Source: Acidobacteriaceae bacterium
Lineage (GTDB): Bacteria; Acidobacteriota; Terriglobia; Terriglobales; Acidobacteriaceae
Reading direction: 5' to 3'
Length of the DNA: 64,000 nucleotides
Assembly: GCA_003132445.1 (NCBI GenBank)
Contig: PKXU01000164.1
Span: 1 to 64,000 of the forward strand
Of this stretch, positions 43,025 to 52,456 are shown one piece after another; the first letter of the stretch is position 1; each line of letters opens with the position of its first letter. The translations under genes were made by a program, and so were the position numbers. Under the pieces are notes generated by a model. The model was not told where the DNA came from. It was given only the letters and a program-made list of their open reading frames with translations, and did no database searches.

Positions 43025-43789
43025 TTATCCAGCGACTGAGGCCAGCGGGATGACCTCGACGCCCACAAACTCCTGCACTTTCCTGCTACGCAGCCGGCTC
43101 AGCACATAGCTCAACATGGGACGGTCTCCGCGGCGAATTTCGCGAAACTCTACTCCCATGCCGAGGTTGTTCACCAGGTATTTCACCTGCGCTTTGAGCG
43201 CGACGCTGATATCGAACATGTTCAACGTGAGGCGGAAGTCGGTTCCCGGGCGCAGGATCTCCGTGGCGGCAATGCGCGCGCCAAATTCAGAAATCTGCTG
43301 CACCTCGCCTTCGACCCGCTGTACTCCGTCGATCACCTGAGCCAGACCCTCCACGTGGTAGCGTGGACGACGACGACGGTTGGATTCCGCGCCGCCGAAT
43401 CCACGAGGCAGCGCACGCCGCTCCAGGTTATCAAGGTCAATCGGTTGGTACTGCTCTTGCATCTGCCGCAGCTCTTCATCCCAGGGCGATTTACCTTCAA
43501 CGCATTGCACTGTGAATTGACCGCGCAAAGCCGATGCGGCGTCCCCCGCCCAGACCACCTGGCAAATGGCTTTGTTGCGCCCGCGTTCCACCAGCACCAT
43601 GTCTCCCATGTTCACCGCGCGCGAACTGAGCAAGCGCGCACCGCGCGGATGAATGTCGTAGGTGCAAGCCAGCTCGGCCGGCCCTCGGCCTTCCCGGCCG
43701 ATCAAACTCCAGCGCACCGGCAGCGCCAAATGAACCAGCTTTCCACTTAGCAGGCCGTTTTCCGCCACCGGATTGATTTTGCACTCCAT
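43025..43789 (-). CDS. PilZ-domain protein, probable double PilZ
   Basis: 254 residues. The C-terminal part has RRRRPRYHVEGLAQV (RxxxR) with QQISEFGARIAA (xSxxG) and ends in VEFREIRRGDRPMLSYVL, a PilZ domain. The N-terminal half (LALPVRWSLIGREG, TYDIHPRGARLLSS, VWAGDAASALRGQFTVQCVE) looks like a degenerate PilZ fold lacking the RxxxR motif. It would bind cyclic di-GMP through the second domain. No flanking partner genes; a repeat fragment lies at 43886. Confidence 0.8.
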   Translation of the reverse strand: MECKINPVAENGLLSGKLVHLALPVRWSLIGREGRGPAELACTYDIHPRGARLLSSRAVNMGDMVLVERGRNKAICQVVWAGDAASALRGQFTVQCVEGKSPWDEELRQMQEQYQPIDLDNLERRALPRGFGGAESNRRRRPRYHVEGLAQVIDGVQRVEGEVQQISEFGARIAATEILRPGTDFRLTLNMFDISVALKAQVKYLVNNLGMGVEFREIRRGDRPMLSYVLSRLRSRKVQEFVGVEVIPLASVAG

Positions 43790-43885
43790 GATTCGGGTCG
43801 AGTCCGACTAAGGCCAAGTTACCAGTACATGTCCGAACGGGCAATGTACGCCCGTAATCCGGGTAATGGTTACTGTTCGCCGTTC

Positions 43886-43912
43886 TGTCATTGCGAGCGA
43901 AGCGCGAAGGTC
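43886..43912 (+). repeat. Fragment of the GCGAAGCG dispersed repeat family
   Basis: TGTCATTGCGAGCGAAGCGC followed by GAAGGTC. It is related to the GTCATCCTG...GCGAAGCGAAGG repeats at 36913 and 1569. Short and without an obvious second arm. Confidence 0.5.
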
Positions 43913-44013
43913 TGGTTTTCCATGCGCGAGCTTGAATCTTCTCTTGCAGGAATTTCTGTTGTCGAGGAAGATGGTGAACAAATCTTGCATTTTTATCGAT
44001 AAGATCTCTTGAG

Positions 44014-44760
44014 ATGGAATCTTCCGCGACGAAATCGTCCAGCCCGCGTAAACTTTCGTTCTCCGCGGCGAAGTTGCGGATGCTGAAGAAGCTGCGCTGC
44101 ACGCTGCGCTATGAAAAAAAAGCTTGGTCAGCAGGAGCCCGTTTGGTTGCTGGAGTGGACGAAGTGGGACGCGGCTCGCTGTTTGGCTGCGTGGTGGCAG
44201 CGGCAGTAATTCTTGACCCAGACTATCGGGTGCGCGGGCTGCGCGATTCCAAACTGCTTCCCGCTGAGCGGCGCGAGGTGCTGGCAGAACGCATTCGCGA
44301 GCATGCAGTGGCGTGGGCTGTGGCTGCCGTCGACGCAGCGCGCATCGATCAGATCAATATTTATCACGCGTCGCGGCAGGCTATGCGCGAAGCTGTAGCG
44401 CTGCTGGCGCCTGTTCCCGACCATCTGCTCATCGATGCCCTGCGCATTGATTGCGGCCAGCCGCAGGTTGCGATCGTGCATGGTGACGCGCTGTCTGCTT
44501 CCATCGCGGCCGCTTCGATTCTGGCGAAAGTGGAACGCGATCGCATGATGCGTGATTGGGATGCGGTCTTTCCGGCATACGGACTGGCTTCGCACAAGGG
44601 ATATAGCACACCCAAACACCTCGCCGCCCTGCGCGAGTTCGGTCCGACACCGCTGCACCGGCAATCGTTCGCGCCGGTATGGCAGAATCCTGTGCCGCAG
44701 GAAGTCTTTGGGTTTATGGAAGATGACGATGTTGTTCTGGAAGTAAGCGCAGCCGGATGA
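44014..44760 (+). CDS. rnhB: Ribonuclease HII
   Basis: 248 residues with an N-terminal extension of about 48; a start at ATG 44080 (MLKKLRCTLRYEKKAW) is possible. The catalytic block is VAGVDEVGRGSLFGCVVAAAVIL, in which the usual PLAGPV is replaced by SLFGCV; also LRDSKLLPAERRE, IDALRIDCGQPQVAIVHGDALSASIAAASILAKVERDRMM. It removes ribonucleotides from DNA and RNA primers. It commonly follows rplS in bacteria; here 3 kb of other genes intervene. Confidence 0.92.
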   Translation: MESSATKSSSPRKLSFSAAKLRMLKKLRCTLRYEKKAWSAGARLVAGVDEVGRGSLFGCVVAAAVILDPDYRVRGLRDSKLLPAERREVLAERIREHAVAWAVAAVDAARIDQINIYHASRQAMREAVALLAPVPDHLLIDALRIDCGQPQVAIVHGDALSASIAAASILAKVERDRMMRDWDAVFPAYGLASHKGYSTPKHLAALREFGPTPLHRQSFAPVWQNPVPQEVFGFMEDDDVVLEVSAAG

Positions 44761-44807
44761 GTCGTGGCAACTGCCCGGAGGAGTTTTGCAGAAGCTTCTT
44801 TACAAAA

Positions 44808-44823
44808 TGTTCCTTACGGAACA
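44808..44823. promoter_or_regulatory. Inverted repeat before the brnA-like gene
   Basis: TGTTCC-TTAC-GGAACA, perfect 6-bp arms, followed by CTTTTATTA. It may be the rnhB terminator or an operator for the next gene; both are plausible. Confidence 0.45.
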
Positions 44824-44871
44824 CTTTTATTACGATTGTGTACATACAAATAAATAATTATATTGGAGTAT

Positions 44872-45180
44872 ATGAAGAAGAATAAACGACTTACACGAGA
44901 GGGACAAAGCCGTCGCAGGAGTGGCGCAGGGTCTGCGACAGGAACGCGGCAGAAGAGACGGCGGAAGAAGGGCTTGACGCTCTCGGCGTCGGCAGAACAC
45001 TCAAAGGGGAATACGGTTTCGATGGAAGAAGTAATGGAATTTTACAAGCCCATTAAGAAGCCTATCACCCTGCGGCTGGATGCCGATGTGCTGGCTTGGT
45101 TTCGCCGGGACGGGCGACGTTATCAGACGCGGATCAATGGGGCGCTGCGGAGGGTGATGGAGCGGGAGATGAAGGAATAG
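44872..45180 (+). CDS. brnA: BrnA-family antitoxin, orphan
   Basis: 102 residues from ATG 44872 after TTGGAGTAT. The first 50 residues are basic and repetitive (GTRQKRRRKKGLTLSAS). The C-terminal part KKPITLRLDADVLAWFRRDGRRYQTRINGALRRVME is the BrnA/DUF4415 DNA-binding domain. BrnA normally follows a BrnT toxin in one operon; no BrnT gene lies upstream (rnhB does) or downstream. It may be a solitary repressor. Confidence 0.8.
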   Translation: MKKNKRLTREGQSRRRSGAGSATGTRQKRRRKKGLTLSASAEHSKGNTVSMEEVMEFYKPIKKPITLRLDADVLAWFRRDGRRYQTRINGALRRVMEREMKE

Positions 45181-45278
45181 TAAGCACTAAGGCCCGTGCA
45201 GCGTCTCAGAGTGCTTTATGCTGCTTCAGCGTGCCTTATTATTCTGCGCCTTTTGAAATCTCCCGATACACTGAGTCA

Positions 45279-45315
45279 AAATCCCCTTGTCTCGCAAAGG
45301 AAGCGAGACAAGGGG
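45279..45315 (-). terminator. Terminator of the M61 peptidase gene
   Basis: A perfect 13-bp stem: CCCCTTGTCTCGC (45283-45295), loop AAAGGAA, GCGAGACAAGGGG (45303-45315), followed on the minus strand by ATTTTG. It starts about 28 bp past the peptidase stop. Confidence 0.75.
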
Positions 45316-45342
45316 AACCCCTCTCGATTGCCCTTTGATTAC

Positions 45343-47232
45343 CTATTTCGCCTTCAGGATTTCAGTTAGCAAATCTGGCTTTGAATCGTCACGCACCAGG
45401 TGCGGATATTTCTCGCCGCCGTGATAGTCGACTTTGTAGGTTTTGAAATAGTCGGTATTTTCAATCAGCAAATCGAGCACACCGCCGTTCCTGGTGGCTT
45501 TGACCGCGTCGCGCAGAATGTCGGGAGAAAAGCGGCGACCGTTGACTGCAACTAACTTCATGCCCGGGCCGATGCCGGCTTTGGCGGCGGGCATGCCTTC
45601 AATGGTGTCGCTGATGGCGCCGTCATCACTCAGTACCAGCCCGAACCCGAGCGCAGACGGAACGGAATGATACAGGCTTGCCACCGTACTCATCATGTCA
45701 GAAGGAGTGTCGTCGTAAACGAGTTTCCAGCCACTGCCTTCAATGCCGCCAAGAGGAGCGCCTGGACCGTGATTGGTGAGACGTTCGGTCCAGAATGCGC
45801 GCCAGTCGTAAGGAACGATCTGGTTGAGAGCGTTCACCACGTCGTCAAAGGTGTATGTCTTGACCATTGGGCCAGTGCTGGGCGCTCCGTGGAAGAGCTT
45901 GCAGAAATCGTCGATGCTCTTCGTGCCCTTGCTCTGCTGACGGATGATGACGTCGGTCCAGAGCCAGTCCAAAGTTCCTTCGTCGTAAAAATCGGTGCTG
46001 CGTCGCCAGGATTCCCAGGCTCGCGGGGCGAAATAAAGCTCCGGCGCGTCGTCGGCGGTGTCTTGCAGGTTGCGCCATTCGCGCCCGGGCGTGTGCTCAA
46101 GCGCAGAGGCGGTCGTGGCCAGATCCTCGCGGTCTTGATTCGGGGTTAACAAGCCGCTGCGGGCCGTCAGCACGAATCCTAAATAGTTGGTCAGGCCTTC
46201 ATAGACCCAGAGAAGATCGTCCTGCATGGGTTGCTCGTAGTCCGGCGTGGCTAGGTCAGCTGGACGGCGGTACTTTCCGTTCCACGAATGCACATATTCA
46301 TGGGGCAGAAGGCTGGCGGAGGCTTTGCGGTCGGCCTCGTCAACGAGAGCGCGTTCGTCCACGCGACTGTCGTCGGATTCGTGATGCTCAAGTCCGAAGT
46401 GGGCGACGTGATCACTCAACGTGTAGAGGAAGTGGTAGTCGCGATAGTGGTGGGCGCCGAATAATTTTTGCGCCTGATCGACCAGACTCTTGTAGTGATC
46501 CCAGACTTCGTCTGGGGCGTCAAGAGCGGCAGCGCTGTCGGCGGCAATATCCATTTCGGTGGGCGGATCCTTGGCGAGCGGAACGACTTTCAGAAATTCG
46601 CCGGCAATGACTGGCGAGTCGACCAACGTCGAGAGAGAGACAGTGGCGAACTTAATTTCGTTTCCGCTCTGGCTCCCACTTTGATTCACTACGGGAAGCG
46701 GCGTGCCGAACTTCCATCCTTCGGGAAGCTTGAGGCTGGCGCTGTAATTGATTTCGTCGGACTTCCAACCTTTGGGATAGAGCAAAACTTGATTCCAACT
46801 AATGACGGCTAGCTTGTCGGTGGCGGAGGAGCCTGCGGAAAAGCCGCTCTCGAAGGTTGCCGGAGAAAGGAAGTCCAGTTCGGCTGCAACTTCGGTGACG
46901 CCAGCCGGAATCTGCACGTGCAGGGTGAAGCTGTCGAGCAGGTCGCGCCGCCATTTCAAAGACTTGCCGCCCGCAAAAAACTTCAGGCCGGCAAGATCAA
47001 TGACGGGGCCGTCGGGCGCGTGCTCGCCGGGAATCCATTTCGGATAGTAAAGGATAAGATCTCCCGGGCTGGCGGGAATTTTCAAGGAGGCATGAAAGAT
47101 TTTGCGAGGCGCCGCTGTGGCGTCGACCGCAAGAGTGACCGTGGGCGCAGTGGCGCACCAAGCGGGAATGGACAGCAGTGCGACGCAAACTACTCCTAAA
47201 GTCACTGCTCCTAAAGTGCTGGAGAGTTTCAT
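45343..47232 (-). CDS. M61-family (glycyl aminopeptidase-like) metallopeptidase
   Basis: 629 residues from ATG 47232 (GGAAAGA upstream), putting the signal peptide MKLSSTLGAVTLGVVCVALLSIPAWCA at the start. An N-terminal M61-N beta domain, the catalytic SLLPHEYVHSWNGKYRRP (HEXXH) with LLWVYEGLTNYLG as the downstream Glu helix, and a C-terminal PDZ domain (LGFGLVLSDDGAISDTIEGMPAAKAGIGPGMKLVAVNGR). It is probably a periplasmic aminopeptidase. It stands alone, with a terminator downstream. Confidence 0.9.
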   Translation of the reverse strand: MKLSSTLGAVTLGVVCVALLSIPAWCATAPTVTLAVDATAAPRKIFHASLKIPASPGDLILYYPKWIPGEHAPDGPVIDLAGLKFFAGGKSLKWRRDLLDSFTLHVQIPAGVTEVAAELDFLSPATFESGFSAGSSATDKLAVISWNQVLLYPKGWKSDEINYSASLKLPEGWKFGTPLPVVNQSGSQSGNEIKFATVSLSTLVDSPVIAGEFLKVVPLAKDPPTEMDIAADSAAALDAPDEVWDHYKSLVDQAQKLFGAHHYRDYHFLYTLSDHVAHFGLEHHESDDSRVDERALVDEADRKASASLLPHEYVHSWNGKYRRPADLATPDYEQPMQDDLLWVYEGLTNYLGFVLTARSGLLTPNQDREDLATTASALEHTPGREWRNLQDTADDAPELYFAPRAWESWRRSTDFYDEGTLDWLWTDVIIRQQSKGTKSIDDFCKLFHGAPSTGPMVKTYTFDDVVNALNQIVPYDWRAFWTERLTNHGPGAPLGGIEGSGWKLVYDDTPSDMMSTVASLYHSVPSALGFGLVLSDDGAISDTIEGMPAAKAGIGPGMKLVAVNGRRFSPDILRDAVKATRNGGVLDLLIENTDYFKTYKVDYHGGEKYPHLVRDDSKPDLLTEILKAK

Positions 47233-47389
47233 TCTTTCCGGGCCCCCCTGTTCACGATGAACGCTCATGATGAATCGCATTCGATGCAGAATTTAAAACT
47301 ATAGCAGCCGGCAGAAGGACGGTACAGGGGCGGAGCGCAGGGTGCATTGCGCGCGGAAAATCGCGGCACTATACTGAACTCAGCGGTCT

Positions 47390-47428
47390 TCTGATTGTTC
47401 GATCTGATTGTTGGATCTGATTGTTTGA
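47390..47428 (+). promoter_or_regulatory. Three 13-bp direct repeats before the LytTR gene
   Basis: TCTGATTGTTCGA, TCTGATTGTTGGA and TCTGATTGTTTGA, head to tail, varying only at position 11. They end just upstream of the GGAG of the LytTR regulator gene (ATG 47447). They could be autoregulatory binding sites or a slippage product. Position suggests they lie at the promoter or in the leader. Confidence 0.6.
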
Positions 47429-47446
47429 TTGTTTTCCGGAGCAACA

Positions 47447-48226
47447 ATGGCTTTATCCGCAGTAATCGTGGACGACGAGCAACTCGCCCGCGACGAACTC
47501 GCCTACCTGCTGAAGCATACCGACGATATCAACGTGGTGGCGCAGGGCAAGAATGGGCTGGAAGCTCTCAGCCTGATCAAAGAACATAATCCTGACCTGG
47601 TTTTTCTGGATGTACAAATGCCCGGCCTGGACGGCTTCGGAGTGATCAAGAAGCTGCTGGACAAGAAAATCCCTCTGCCAAAAATCGTCTTCGCCACGGC
47701 TTACGACCAGTATGCGGTGAAGGCCTTTGAAGTGAATGCCATCGATTATCTGCTAAAGCCATTCGATAAGAAACGCGTGGCGCAGGCGATTCAGAAAGCG
47801 CGGGCGAAGCAGGACGCGGATGGACTGCCGGCGGAGAAGATCGACACCCTGGTGCGGATGATCGAATCGCAGAAGCAGCCAGCCTCGAAAATTCTGCTAA
47901 AGACCGTGGGGCGCATGTTTCTGGTCGATCAAAGAGATATTTGCTATGCCTGGATTGAAGACGGCGTAATCACGGTGGTAACGGGCGGGACGGCAGGAAT
48001 GGAAGGCCAATCCAATTGCCGAACGCTTGAGGAGTTGCTGGACAGTTTAGACACAAAACTTTTTTGGCGGGCGCACCGCTCCTACCTGGTCAACATCAAC
48101 CGCATTCGCGAAGTCGTTCCCTGGTTTAAGAGTTCTTACCAGCTGCGCATGGACGACAAGAAGCAGACCGAAATTCCAGTGAGCCGGGCTCAAACCAAGC
48201 GGCTACGAGAATTGTTCGGACTCTGA
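47447..48226 (+). CDS. LytTR-family response regulator
   Basis: 259 residues from ATG 47447 after CCGGAGCAACA. A receiver domain (AVIVDDEQLARDEL with Asp10, phosphoacceptor Asp55 in LVFLDVQMPG, Lys in YLLKPFDKK) and a LytTR DNA-binding domain (ILLKTVGRMFLVDQRDICYAWIEDG through FWRAHRSYLVNINRIREVVPWF). LytTR regulators bind imperfect direct repeats. No histidine kinase is adjacent; a LytS-type partner would be expected elsewhere. The 13-bp repeats upstream may be its own targets. Confidence 0.92.
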   Translation: MALSAVIVDDEQLARDELAYLLKHTDDINVVAQGKNGLEALSLIKEHNPDLVFLDVQMPGLDGFGVIKKLLDKKIPLPKIVFATAYDQYAVKAFEVNAIDYLLKPFDKKRVAQAIQKARAKQDADGLPAEKIDTLVRMIESQKQPASKILLKTVGRMFLVDQRDICYAWIEDGVITVVTGGTAGMEGQSNCRTLEELLDSLDTKLFWRAHRSYLVNINRIREVVPWFKSSYQLRMDDKKQTEIPVSRAQTKRLRELFGL

Positions 48227-48360
48227 CATTGCGGGTGATGAACGCGAATCAAACAAGATCATTCTGGTCTTGAGATCGGCATTCAGCGCTCGGCATTCAG
48301 CGCAGCAATCGAACGCGCCTGAGGGACGGGATTCAGCGTAGCAATTGCGGACAGCTCAGA

Positions 48361-48398
48361 AAAATCCGGAGGACGCGAGAAAAGCTTTCGTCCTCCGG
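48361..48398 (-). terminator. Terminator of the Crp/Fnr gene
   Basis: A perfect 10-bp stem CCGGAGGACG (48366-48375) / CGTCCTCCGG (48389-48398), followed on the minus strand by ATTTTTCTG. The preceding intergenic stretch (48227-48360) has several copies of GGCATTCAGCG or GGATTCAGCG but no gene. Confidence 0.75.
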
Positions 48399-48418
48399 TC
48401 TCCTAGGGTGGGGGAGGA

Positions 48419-49555
48419 CTAAACTGCAAGAGCTTCCAACGCCGAGCGGTCCCGAATCACAAGGGTGGGACCGTCCAGCCGAATCAACTGCTTCTTTTTC
48501 AGATTACTGAGAAGACGCGTTACGGTTTCGCGGGACGAGCCAATGCGCTGCGCCATTTCTTCATGGGTCATCGACGAGGGGATGCGAGTCTCGGCCGCTT
48601 CTACTCCGTTGGTCGGCGACTGCGAAAGTAAAAGTCTTGCCAGCTTGCCCGCGGAAGAGCGGGTAAGGACAAGATCGTGAATGTCTCGATAGGCGGATTG
48701 GAAGTCGCGGCTCAACGACTGCGCCGCGATCATCCCGACCTCACTATGCTCCTGCATTAACTCGCGAAAGTGCTTGCCCTCCACAAAGTCCAACTGGCAC
48801 GGGGTTGCGGTCTCGGCGGTTGATTCATAGGTAGAGCCTGAGATGGCAGCGCTGAGGCCAAGAGCTTCTCCGTCGGAAGCAGTTTTAAGAATTAGTATTT
48901 TTCCTTCGCGCGAGGTGGTGGAAAGGTTTACCTTTCCCGAACACAGAATGAACATGCCGCGGGCACTTTGCCCTTCGACGAACAGAATGGCGCCCGCAGG
49001 CAGGTTGCTCTTATGGCTCACCTGATTCAGAGACTGCAAGGCTGAAGACGAGAGGCCGCAAAAAAACCCGGAGTGAGCAGTGACGCAGTCGCTGCAGTTT
49101 TCGATAATGTCGAGCCCGTAGGGCACCTTCATATTTTTTTCTATCTCCGTCGCGAAAGATGGTTTTTGTTTAGTCGAGGTACGCGAGCTGACAGCTTGAT
49201 TGAAACCGCCCACATGACGCGAGGCGGCAAGTAGAGCGCGAGCATGCGCCCGAGTATTGGAGTTGGCGCTCTCCGCGGCTGCGAGCAGTTCCCACGCGGC
49301 GCTGGGCTCTTCCTGCCGCTCCCATTCAAAGTGACAGGCGAGCAGGTAGAGAACGTCGATTTCCTGGGGATGAAAATCAGGAATGGGAAGACCGGCTGGA
49401 ATAGCGTAGGACCGGGCGAGATTCGGCCGAGCCGCCTCCGCAAGACTACCGTCCGTGCGACCATAAAAAGGCGCCTCTCGCAGCGGCGAGGTCGTCTCCA
49501 CGGCTCGACAGGAAAAAGCCGGGAGCAGCGATTGCCCCTTGTGTATAAGTAACAT
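48419..49555 (-). CDS. Crp/Fnr-family regulator with an N-terminal extension
   Basis: 378 residues from ATG 49555, which follows CAGGGAG. Residues about 140 onward are a normal Crp/Fnr protein: cyclic-nucleotide-type domain (LPAGAILFVEGQSARGMFILCSGKVNLS) and HTH (MTHEEMAQRIGSSRETVTRLLSNLKKKQLI). The start of that core has CSDCVTAHSGFFC, a Cys cluster of the Fnr type that might hold a cofactor. The first 140 residues include DVLYLLACHFEWERQEEPSAAWELLAAAESANSNTRAHARALLAASRHVG, a helical block that looks coding. A shorter start at ATG 49132 has a poorer Shine-Dalgarno. The 319 bp upstream to the next gene hold nothing recognised. Confidence 0.78.
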   Translation of the reverse strand: MLLIHKGQSLLPAFSCRAVETTSPLREAPFYGRTDGSLAEAARPNLARSYAIPAGLPIPDFHPQEIDVLYLLACHFEWERQEEPSAAWELLAAAESANSNTRAHARALLAASRHVGGFNQAVSSRTSTKQKPSFATEIEKNMKVPYGLDIIENCSDCVTAHSGFFCGLSSSALQSLNQVSHKSNLPAGAILFVEGQSARGMFILCSGKVNLSTTSREGKILILKTASDGEALGLSAAISGSTYESTAETATPCQLDFVEGKHFRELMQEHSEVGMIAAQSLSRDFQSAYRDIHDLVLTRSSAGKLARLLLSQSPTNGVEAAETRIPSSMTHEEMAQRIGSSRETVTRLLSNLKKKQLIRLDGPTLVIRDRSALEALAV

Positions 49556-49874
49556 GCGTGTGACTCCCTGAAACCGGTCGGAAGCGCCGAAAACTTTTTG
49601 TTTTGTCTGGCACTGGAACTGGGGGACTGGGATATCCTCCGGGAAAGTCGGAAACCGTTCTCCGGCCAGGGCAGAGGCGATTGAGCAGGATGCATGCGGC
49701 GTTCCAAAACGGAGGAAGAACGCAAAGGGAGGAACTTCCGCGTTTGGAACGAGTTCCGAAAAGAGACAGAGGCAACCGATCTGGCGAAACTGCCGAAAAG
49801 TCGGCAGCTGCCGATTAGCCGTCGCACAATCATGGGTGCAGTATTTTCGGACCAAAAAAGATTTTCGAAAGAGA

Positions 49875-51899
49875 CTAATCTTGGGGAGGGGTCGAGTAAT
49901 CCTGACGTGTGATTTTCAGTCGCTGCATCTTGGATTGGAGCGTTGTCCGCTTTAATCCGAGCCTTCGGGCCGCCCCATTGGGTCCCGAGATCACGCCGCC
50001 GGTGTCGCGAAGCACGCGCAGGATGTGTTCCCGTTCAGCATTACCCAAAGTTTCATCCAGGCTGTGTTCCATGCTCCGATTTGTACGGGAACCAGGGGGG
50101 TGGAGTCCGGCCTGCACTTCCGATAACGGAACGTGCAAGGCACTGCCTTCGCTCATGATTACGGATCTTTCCATCAGATTCTCGAGTTCGCGTATGTTTC
50201 CCGGCCAGGACCACGCAGTCAGCCTCTGCATGGTTTCTTTAGGGATGGTTTCGATACGGCGTTGCATGCGGGTGGCGAATCTGTGCACGAAATGGCGAAT
50301 AAGCTGAGGAATATCTTCGCGACGTTCGCGCAAAGGAGGCACCTGGATCGGGAACACGCTGAGGCGGTAGAACAAGTCGCTGCGAAATTCATGCTGGGCC
50401 ATTTCCTTGGCCAAGTCTCGATTGGTGGCTGCGACCAGCCGCAGGTCTACTTTGATGGTGCGGTTGCTGCCGAGCCGTTCGAACTCATGATCCTGGAGGA
50501 CGCGAAGGAGTTTAGGCTGAAGTTCGAGAGGAATTTCACCGACTTCATCGAGAAACAAGGTCCCGCCATACGCCAGTTCCATGCGTCCAACCTTCTGACT
50601 GATGGCACCGGTGAAGGCTCCGCGCTCGTGGCCGAATAATTCGCTTTCGAGCAAACCGGTGGGGATGGCGGCACAATTGACCTTGACGAAAGGAAAATCG
50701 CGGCGGCGGCTCAGGCGATGAACAGCGCGAGCAATCAGTTCCTTGCCGGTTCCTGTTTCTCCCAAGATCAGGACTGTAGCTTCGCTGGGCGCAACGGTTG
50801 TGACTTGATCGAGAATCTGTTTGAGAGCAGGGCTGTCGCCGATAATGTCGGTGAAGTCGCTGGGGGGACGGGTCTGGGCTTCCAGATAACTTTTCTCTTC
50901 GGCGAAACGTTTTTTGAGGGCTTCGATCTCGGCCGTCGCTCGTTGATTTTCTAACGCCACGGCGAACTGGGCAGCAAGCTGGTTGAGCAGGACCAAGTCA
51001 TCGGGATGAAATGCGCCTTTGCGGGTGCTGCCAAGCACCAGCACTCCCAGCGGGCAGTTGGGACGCAGTAAGGGAACGCAACACAGGGAACGCAATCCTT
51101 CCTCGAGGAGGTTCCTCGCGGTTTCAGCTTCAAAGTTCTGCATTTGCTCTTTGGAAAAAATCAGCGCCGTGCGCTCCCGCAGCGCCAGACCTCCCGGGCT
51201 GTTGTGCGGGCTGATCGGCAAGGCTGAAAGCAAACCTTTGCCCATGGGGAAATCTTCGGCTTGCCGCACCAGCAGTCCGCTGTTGCGGTCATGCAACTCG
51301 TAGCCGGCATATTCGTGGTGCAGGATGCGGCGAATGCGGGCCGATATCCGAGGAAAAGCCTGCTGCACATCGCGCTCTGACGCGAGGATTGCACTCACAT
51401 CTGACAACATTTGCAGCCGTTCTTTCTCCTGGCCTAATTTTCCGCCGATATGCTTCAGCGACAGTTCCAGTTTTTTCTGCTCGGTAATCTCTACTATGAC
51501 TGCAGCGATGCGCCGGACATTTCCGGCTCCGTCTTTAATGGGAAAGAAGTGTCCAATCCAGTGGCCAGGCTCCAGGCGGGTGGGAAGCACAACCGAAATC
51601 TCGATGTTGTCGACTGGCTCCCCGGTTGCGAAAACGCGATGAAACTCGGGCTGCACCGCGCTAGCGGCATCCCCCAAAACTTCCTTGATTGTTTTCCCAA
51701 TGTGGTGGGTGGCGGGAATCCCGTTCATTGCGGCAAGAGCGTTGTTGATGGCGAGATAGCGTAACTCCGAATCCAGCACGCAGACTCCCACCGTGGACGA
51801 ACGGAAATATGCAGCCAGTAATTTCTCGGGGTCGGCGAGAGCTCCTGCATGGCTGAAGGGAATCAGATCCTCTGGGGTGAACTGAGATGAATCAGGCAT
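49875..51899 (-). CDS. Sigma-54-dependent activator with PAS, GAF and HTH domains
   Basis: 674 residues. A PAS domain (about 25-140: [29 protein letters not shown]), a GAF domain (about 165-335), an AAA+ domain with [15 protein letters not shown] (Walker A), GAFTGA (sigma-54 contact), and [22 protein letters not shown], and a C-terminal Fis HTH ([19 protein letters not shown]). It has no receiver domain, so the signal probably enters through PAS or GAF (FhlA-like architecture). Targets are unknown; no clear -24/-12 promoter was found nearby. Confidence 0.93.
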   Translation of the reverse strand: MPDSSQFTPEDLIPFSHAGALADPEKLLAAYFRSSTVGVCVLDSELRYLAINNALAAMNGIPATHHIGKTIKEVLGDAASAVQPEFHRVFATGEPVDNIEISVVLPTRLEPGHWIGHFFPIKDGAGNVRRIAAVIVEITEQKKLELSLKHIGGKLGQEKERLQMLSDVSAILASERDVQQAFPRISARIRRILHHEYAGYELHDRNSGLLVRQAEDFPMGKGLLSALPISPHNSPGGLALRERTALIFSKEQMQNFEAETARNLLEEGLRSLCCVPLLRPNCPLGVLVLGSTRKGAFHPDDLVLLNQLAAQFAVALENQRATAEIEALKKRFAEEKSYLEAQTRPPSDFTDIIGDSPALKQILDQVTTVAPSEATVLILGETGTGKELIARAVHRLSRRRDFPFVKVNCAAIPTGLLESELFGHERGAFTGAISQKVGRMELAYGGTLFLDEVGEIPLELQPKLLRVLQDHEFERLGSNRTIKVDLRLVAATNRDLAKEMAQHEFRSDLFYRLSVFPIQVPPLRERREDIPQLIRHFVHRFATRMQRRIETIPKETMQRLTAWSWPGNIRELENLMERSVIMSEGSALHVPLSEVQAGLHPPGSRTNRSMEHSLDETLGNAEREHILRVLRDTGGVISGPNGAARRLGLKRTTLQSKMQRLKITRQDYSTPPQD

Positions 51900-52456
51900 G
51901 GCAGCCCCTCCCAGTCCGCGGGACCAAGGTTATGTCAGATTCCGAAAAATGATTGTTTTGGCCTTCGGCCATCCCGGCCGCAATGTCAATTCCATTAAGG
52001 ATCGCATTGATTTGGAAACACGGATTTAGGGAAGACAAGAGAAAGACGATTTCAAAAACAGAAATGAAACGATGAAGGATGGCGTCGCAGAAAAAATCGT
52101 GTTCTTGACCGTCGCGAAATAGGCGATTTCCCGGCCTTGGGGCAACCGCGGGGTGGGACAGCGATTTGAGGGTCAAGCGCGGGGCGCTTGTAACGGACAC
52201 GGATTCAGCGACTCCTCGTCGCCGCCTCCCCCTCAAAAGGCGGAACTCACGTAGATTGTGAATAGTGCGCGGGCATTATACCCGCAGAATCCGCCAATTG
52301 TGCGACTTTTTTCAATTTTTTCTCTTTTCAGAACAGCTTCAAGATAGTAAAGGCGAAACGATTTCTTGAAGATGGTCGGATGGCATAACCCTCCGTCTGC
52401 TACCGGCAAAATCATCGTTCAAAACGAGTCAGAGTCCACCCAACTATAATGGGTAC
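51900..52456. other. Gene-free region upstream of two divergent genes
   Basis: 557 bp between the sigma-54 activator and the small protein gene. A GGCC-TTC-GGCC hairpin near 51960 and an AT-rich stretch (52305-52330) are the only features. A 114-codon minus-strand frame (51892-52236) has random composition and overlaps the activator start, so it is not called. A perfect -10 TATAAT at 52445-52450 belongs to the next gene. Confidence 0.5.
52445..52450 (+). promoter_or_regulatory. -10 box directly before GTG 52457 (leaderless candidate)
   Basis: TATAAT ends six bases before the GTG start, so transcription would begin at or next to the start codon. No Shine-Dalgarno is present between them. Confidence 0.5.

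Noticed and set aside
49605-49630. Possible sigma-54 promoter (TGGCACTGGAACTGGGG)
   Set aside because: The -24 half fits but the -12 half lacks TTGC, and it points away from both neighbouring genes.
51892-52236. 114-codon minus-strand frame upstream of the sigma-54 activator
   Set aside because: Overlaps the activator start, no domain, composition like non-coding DNA.
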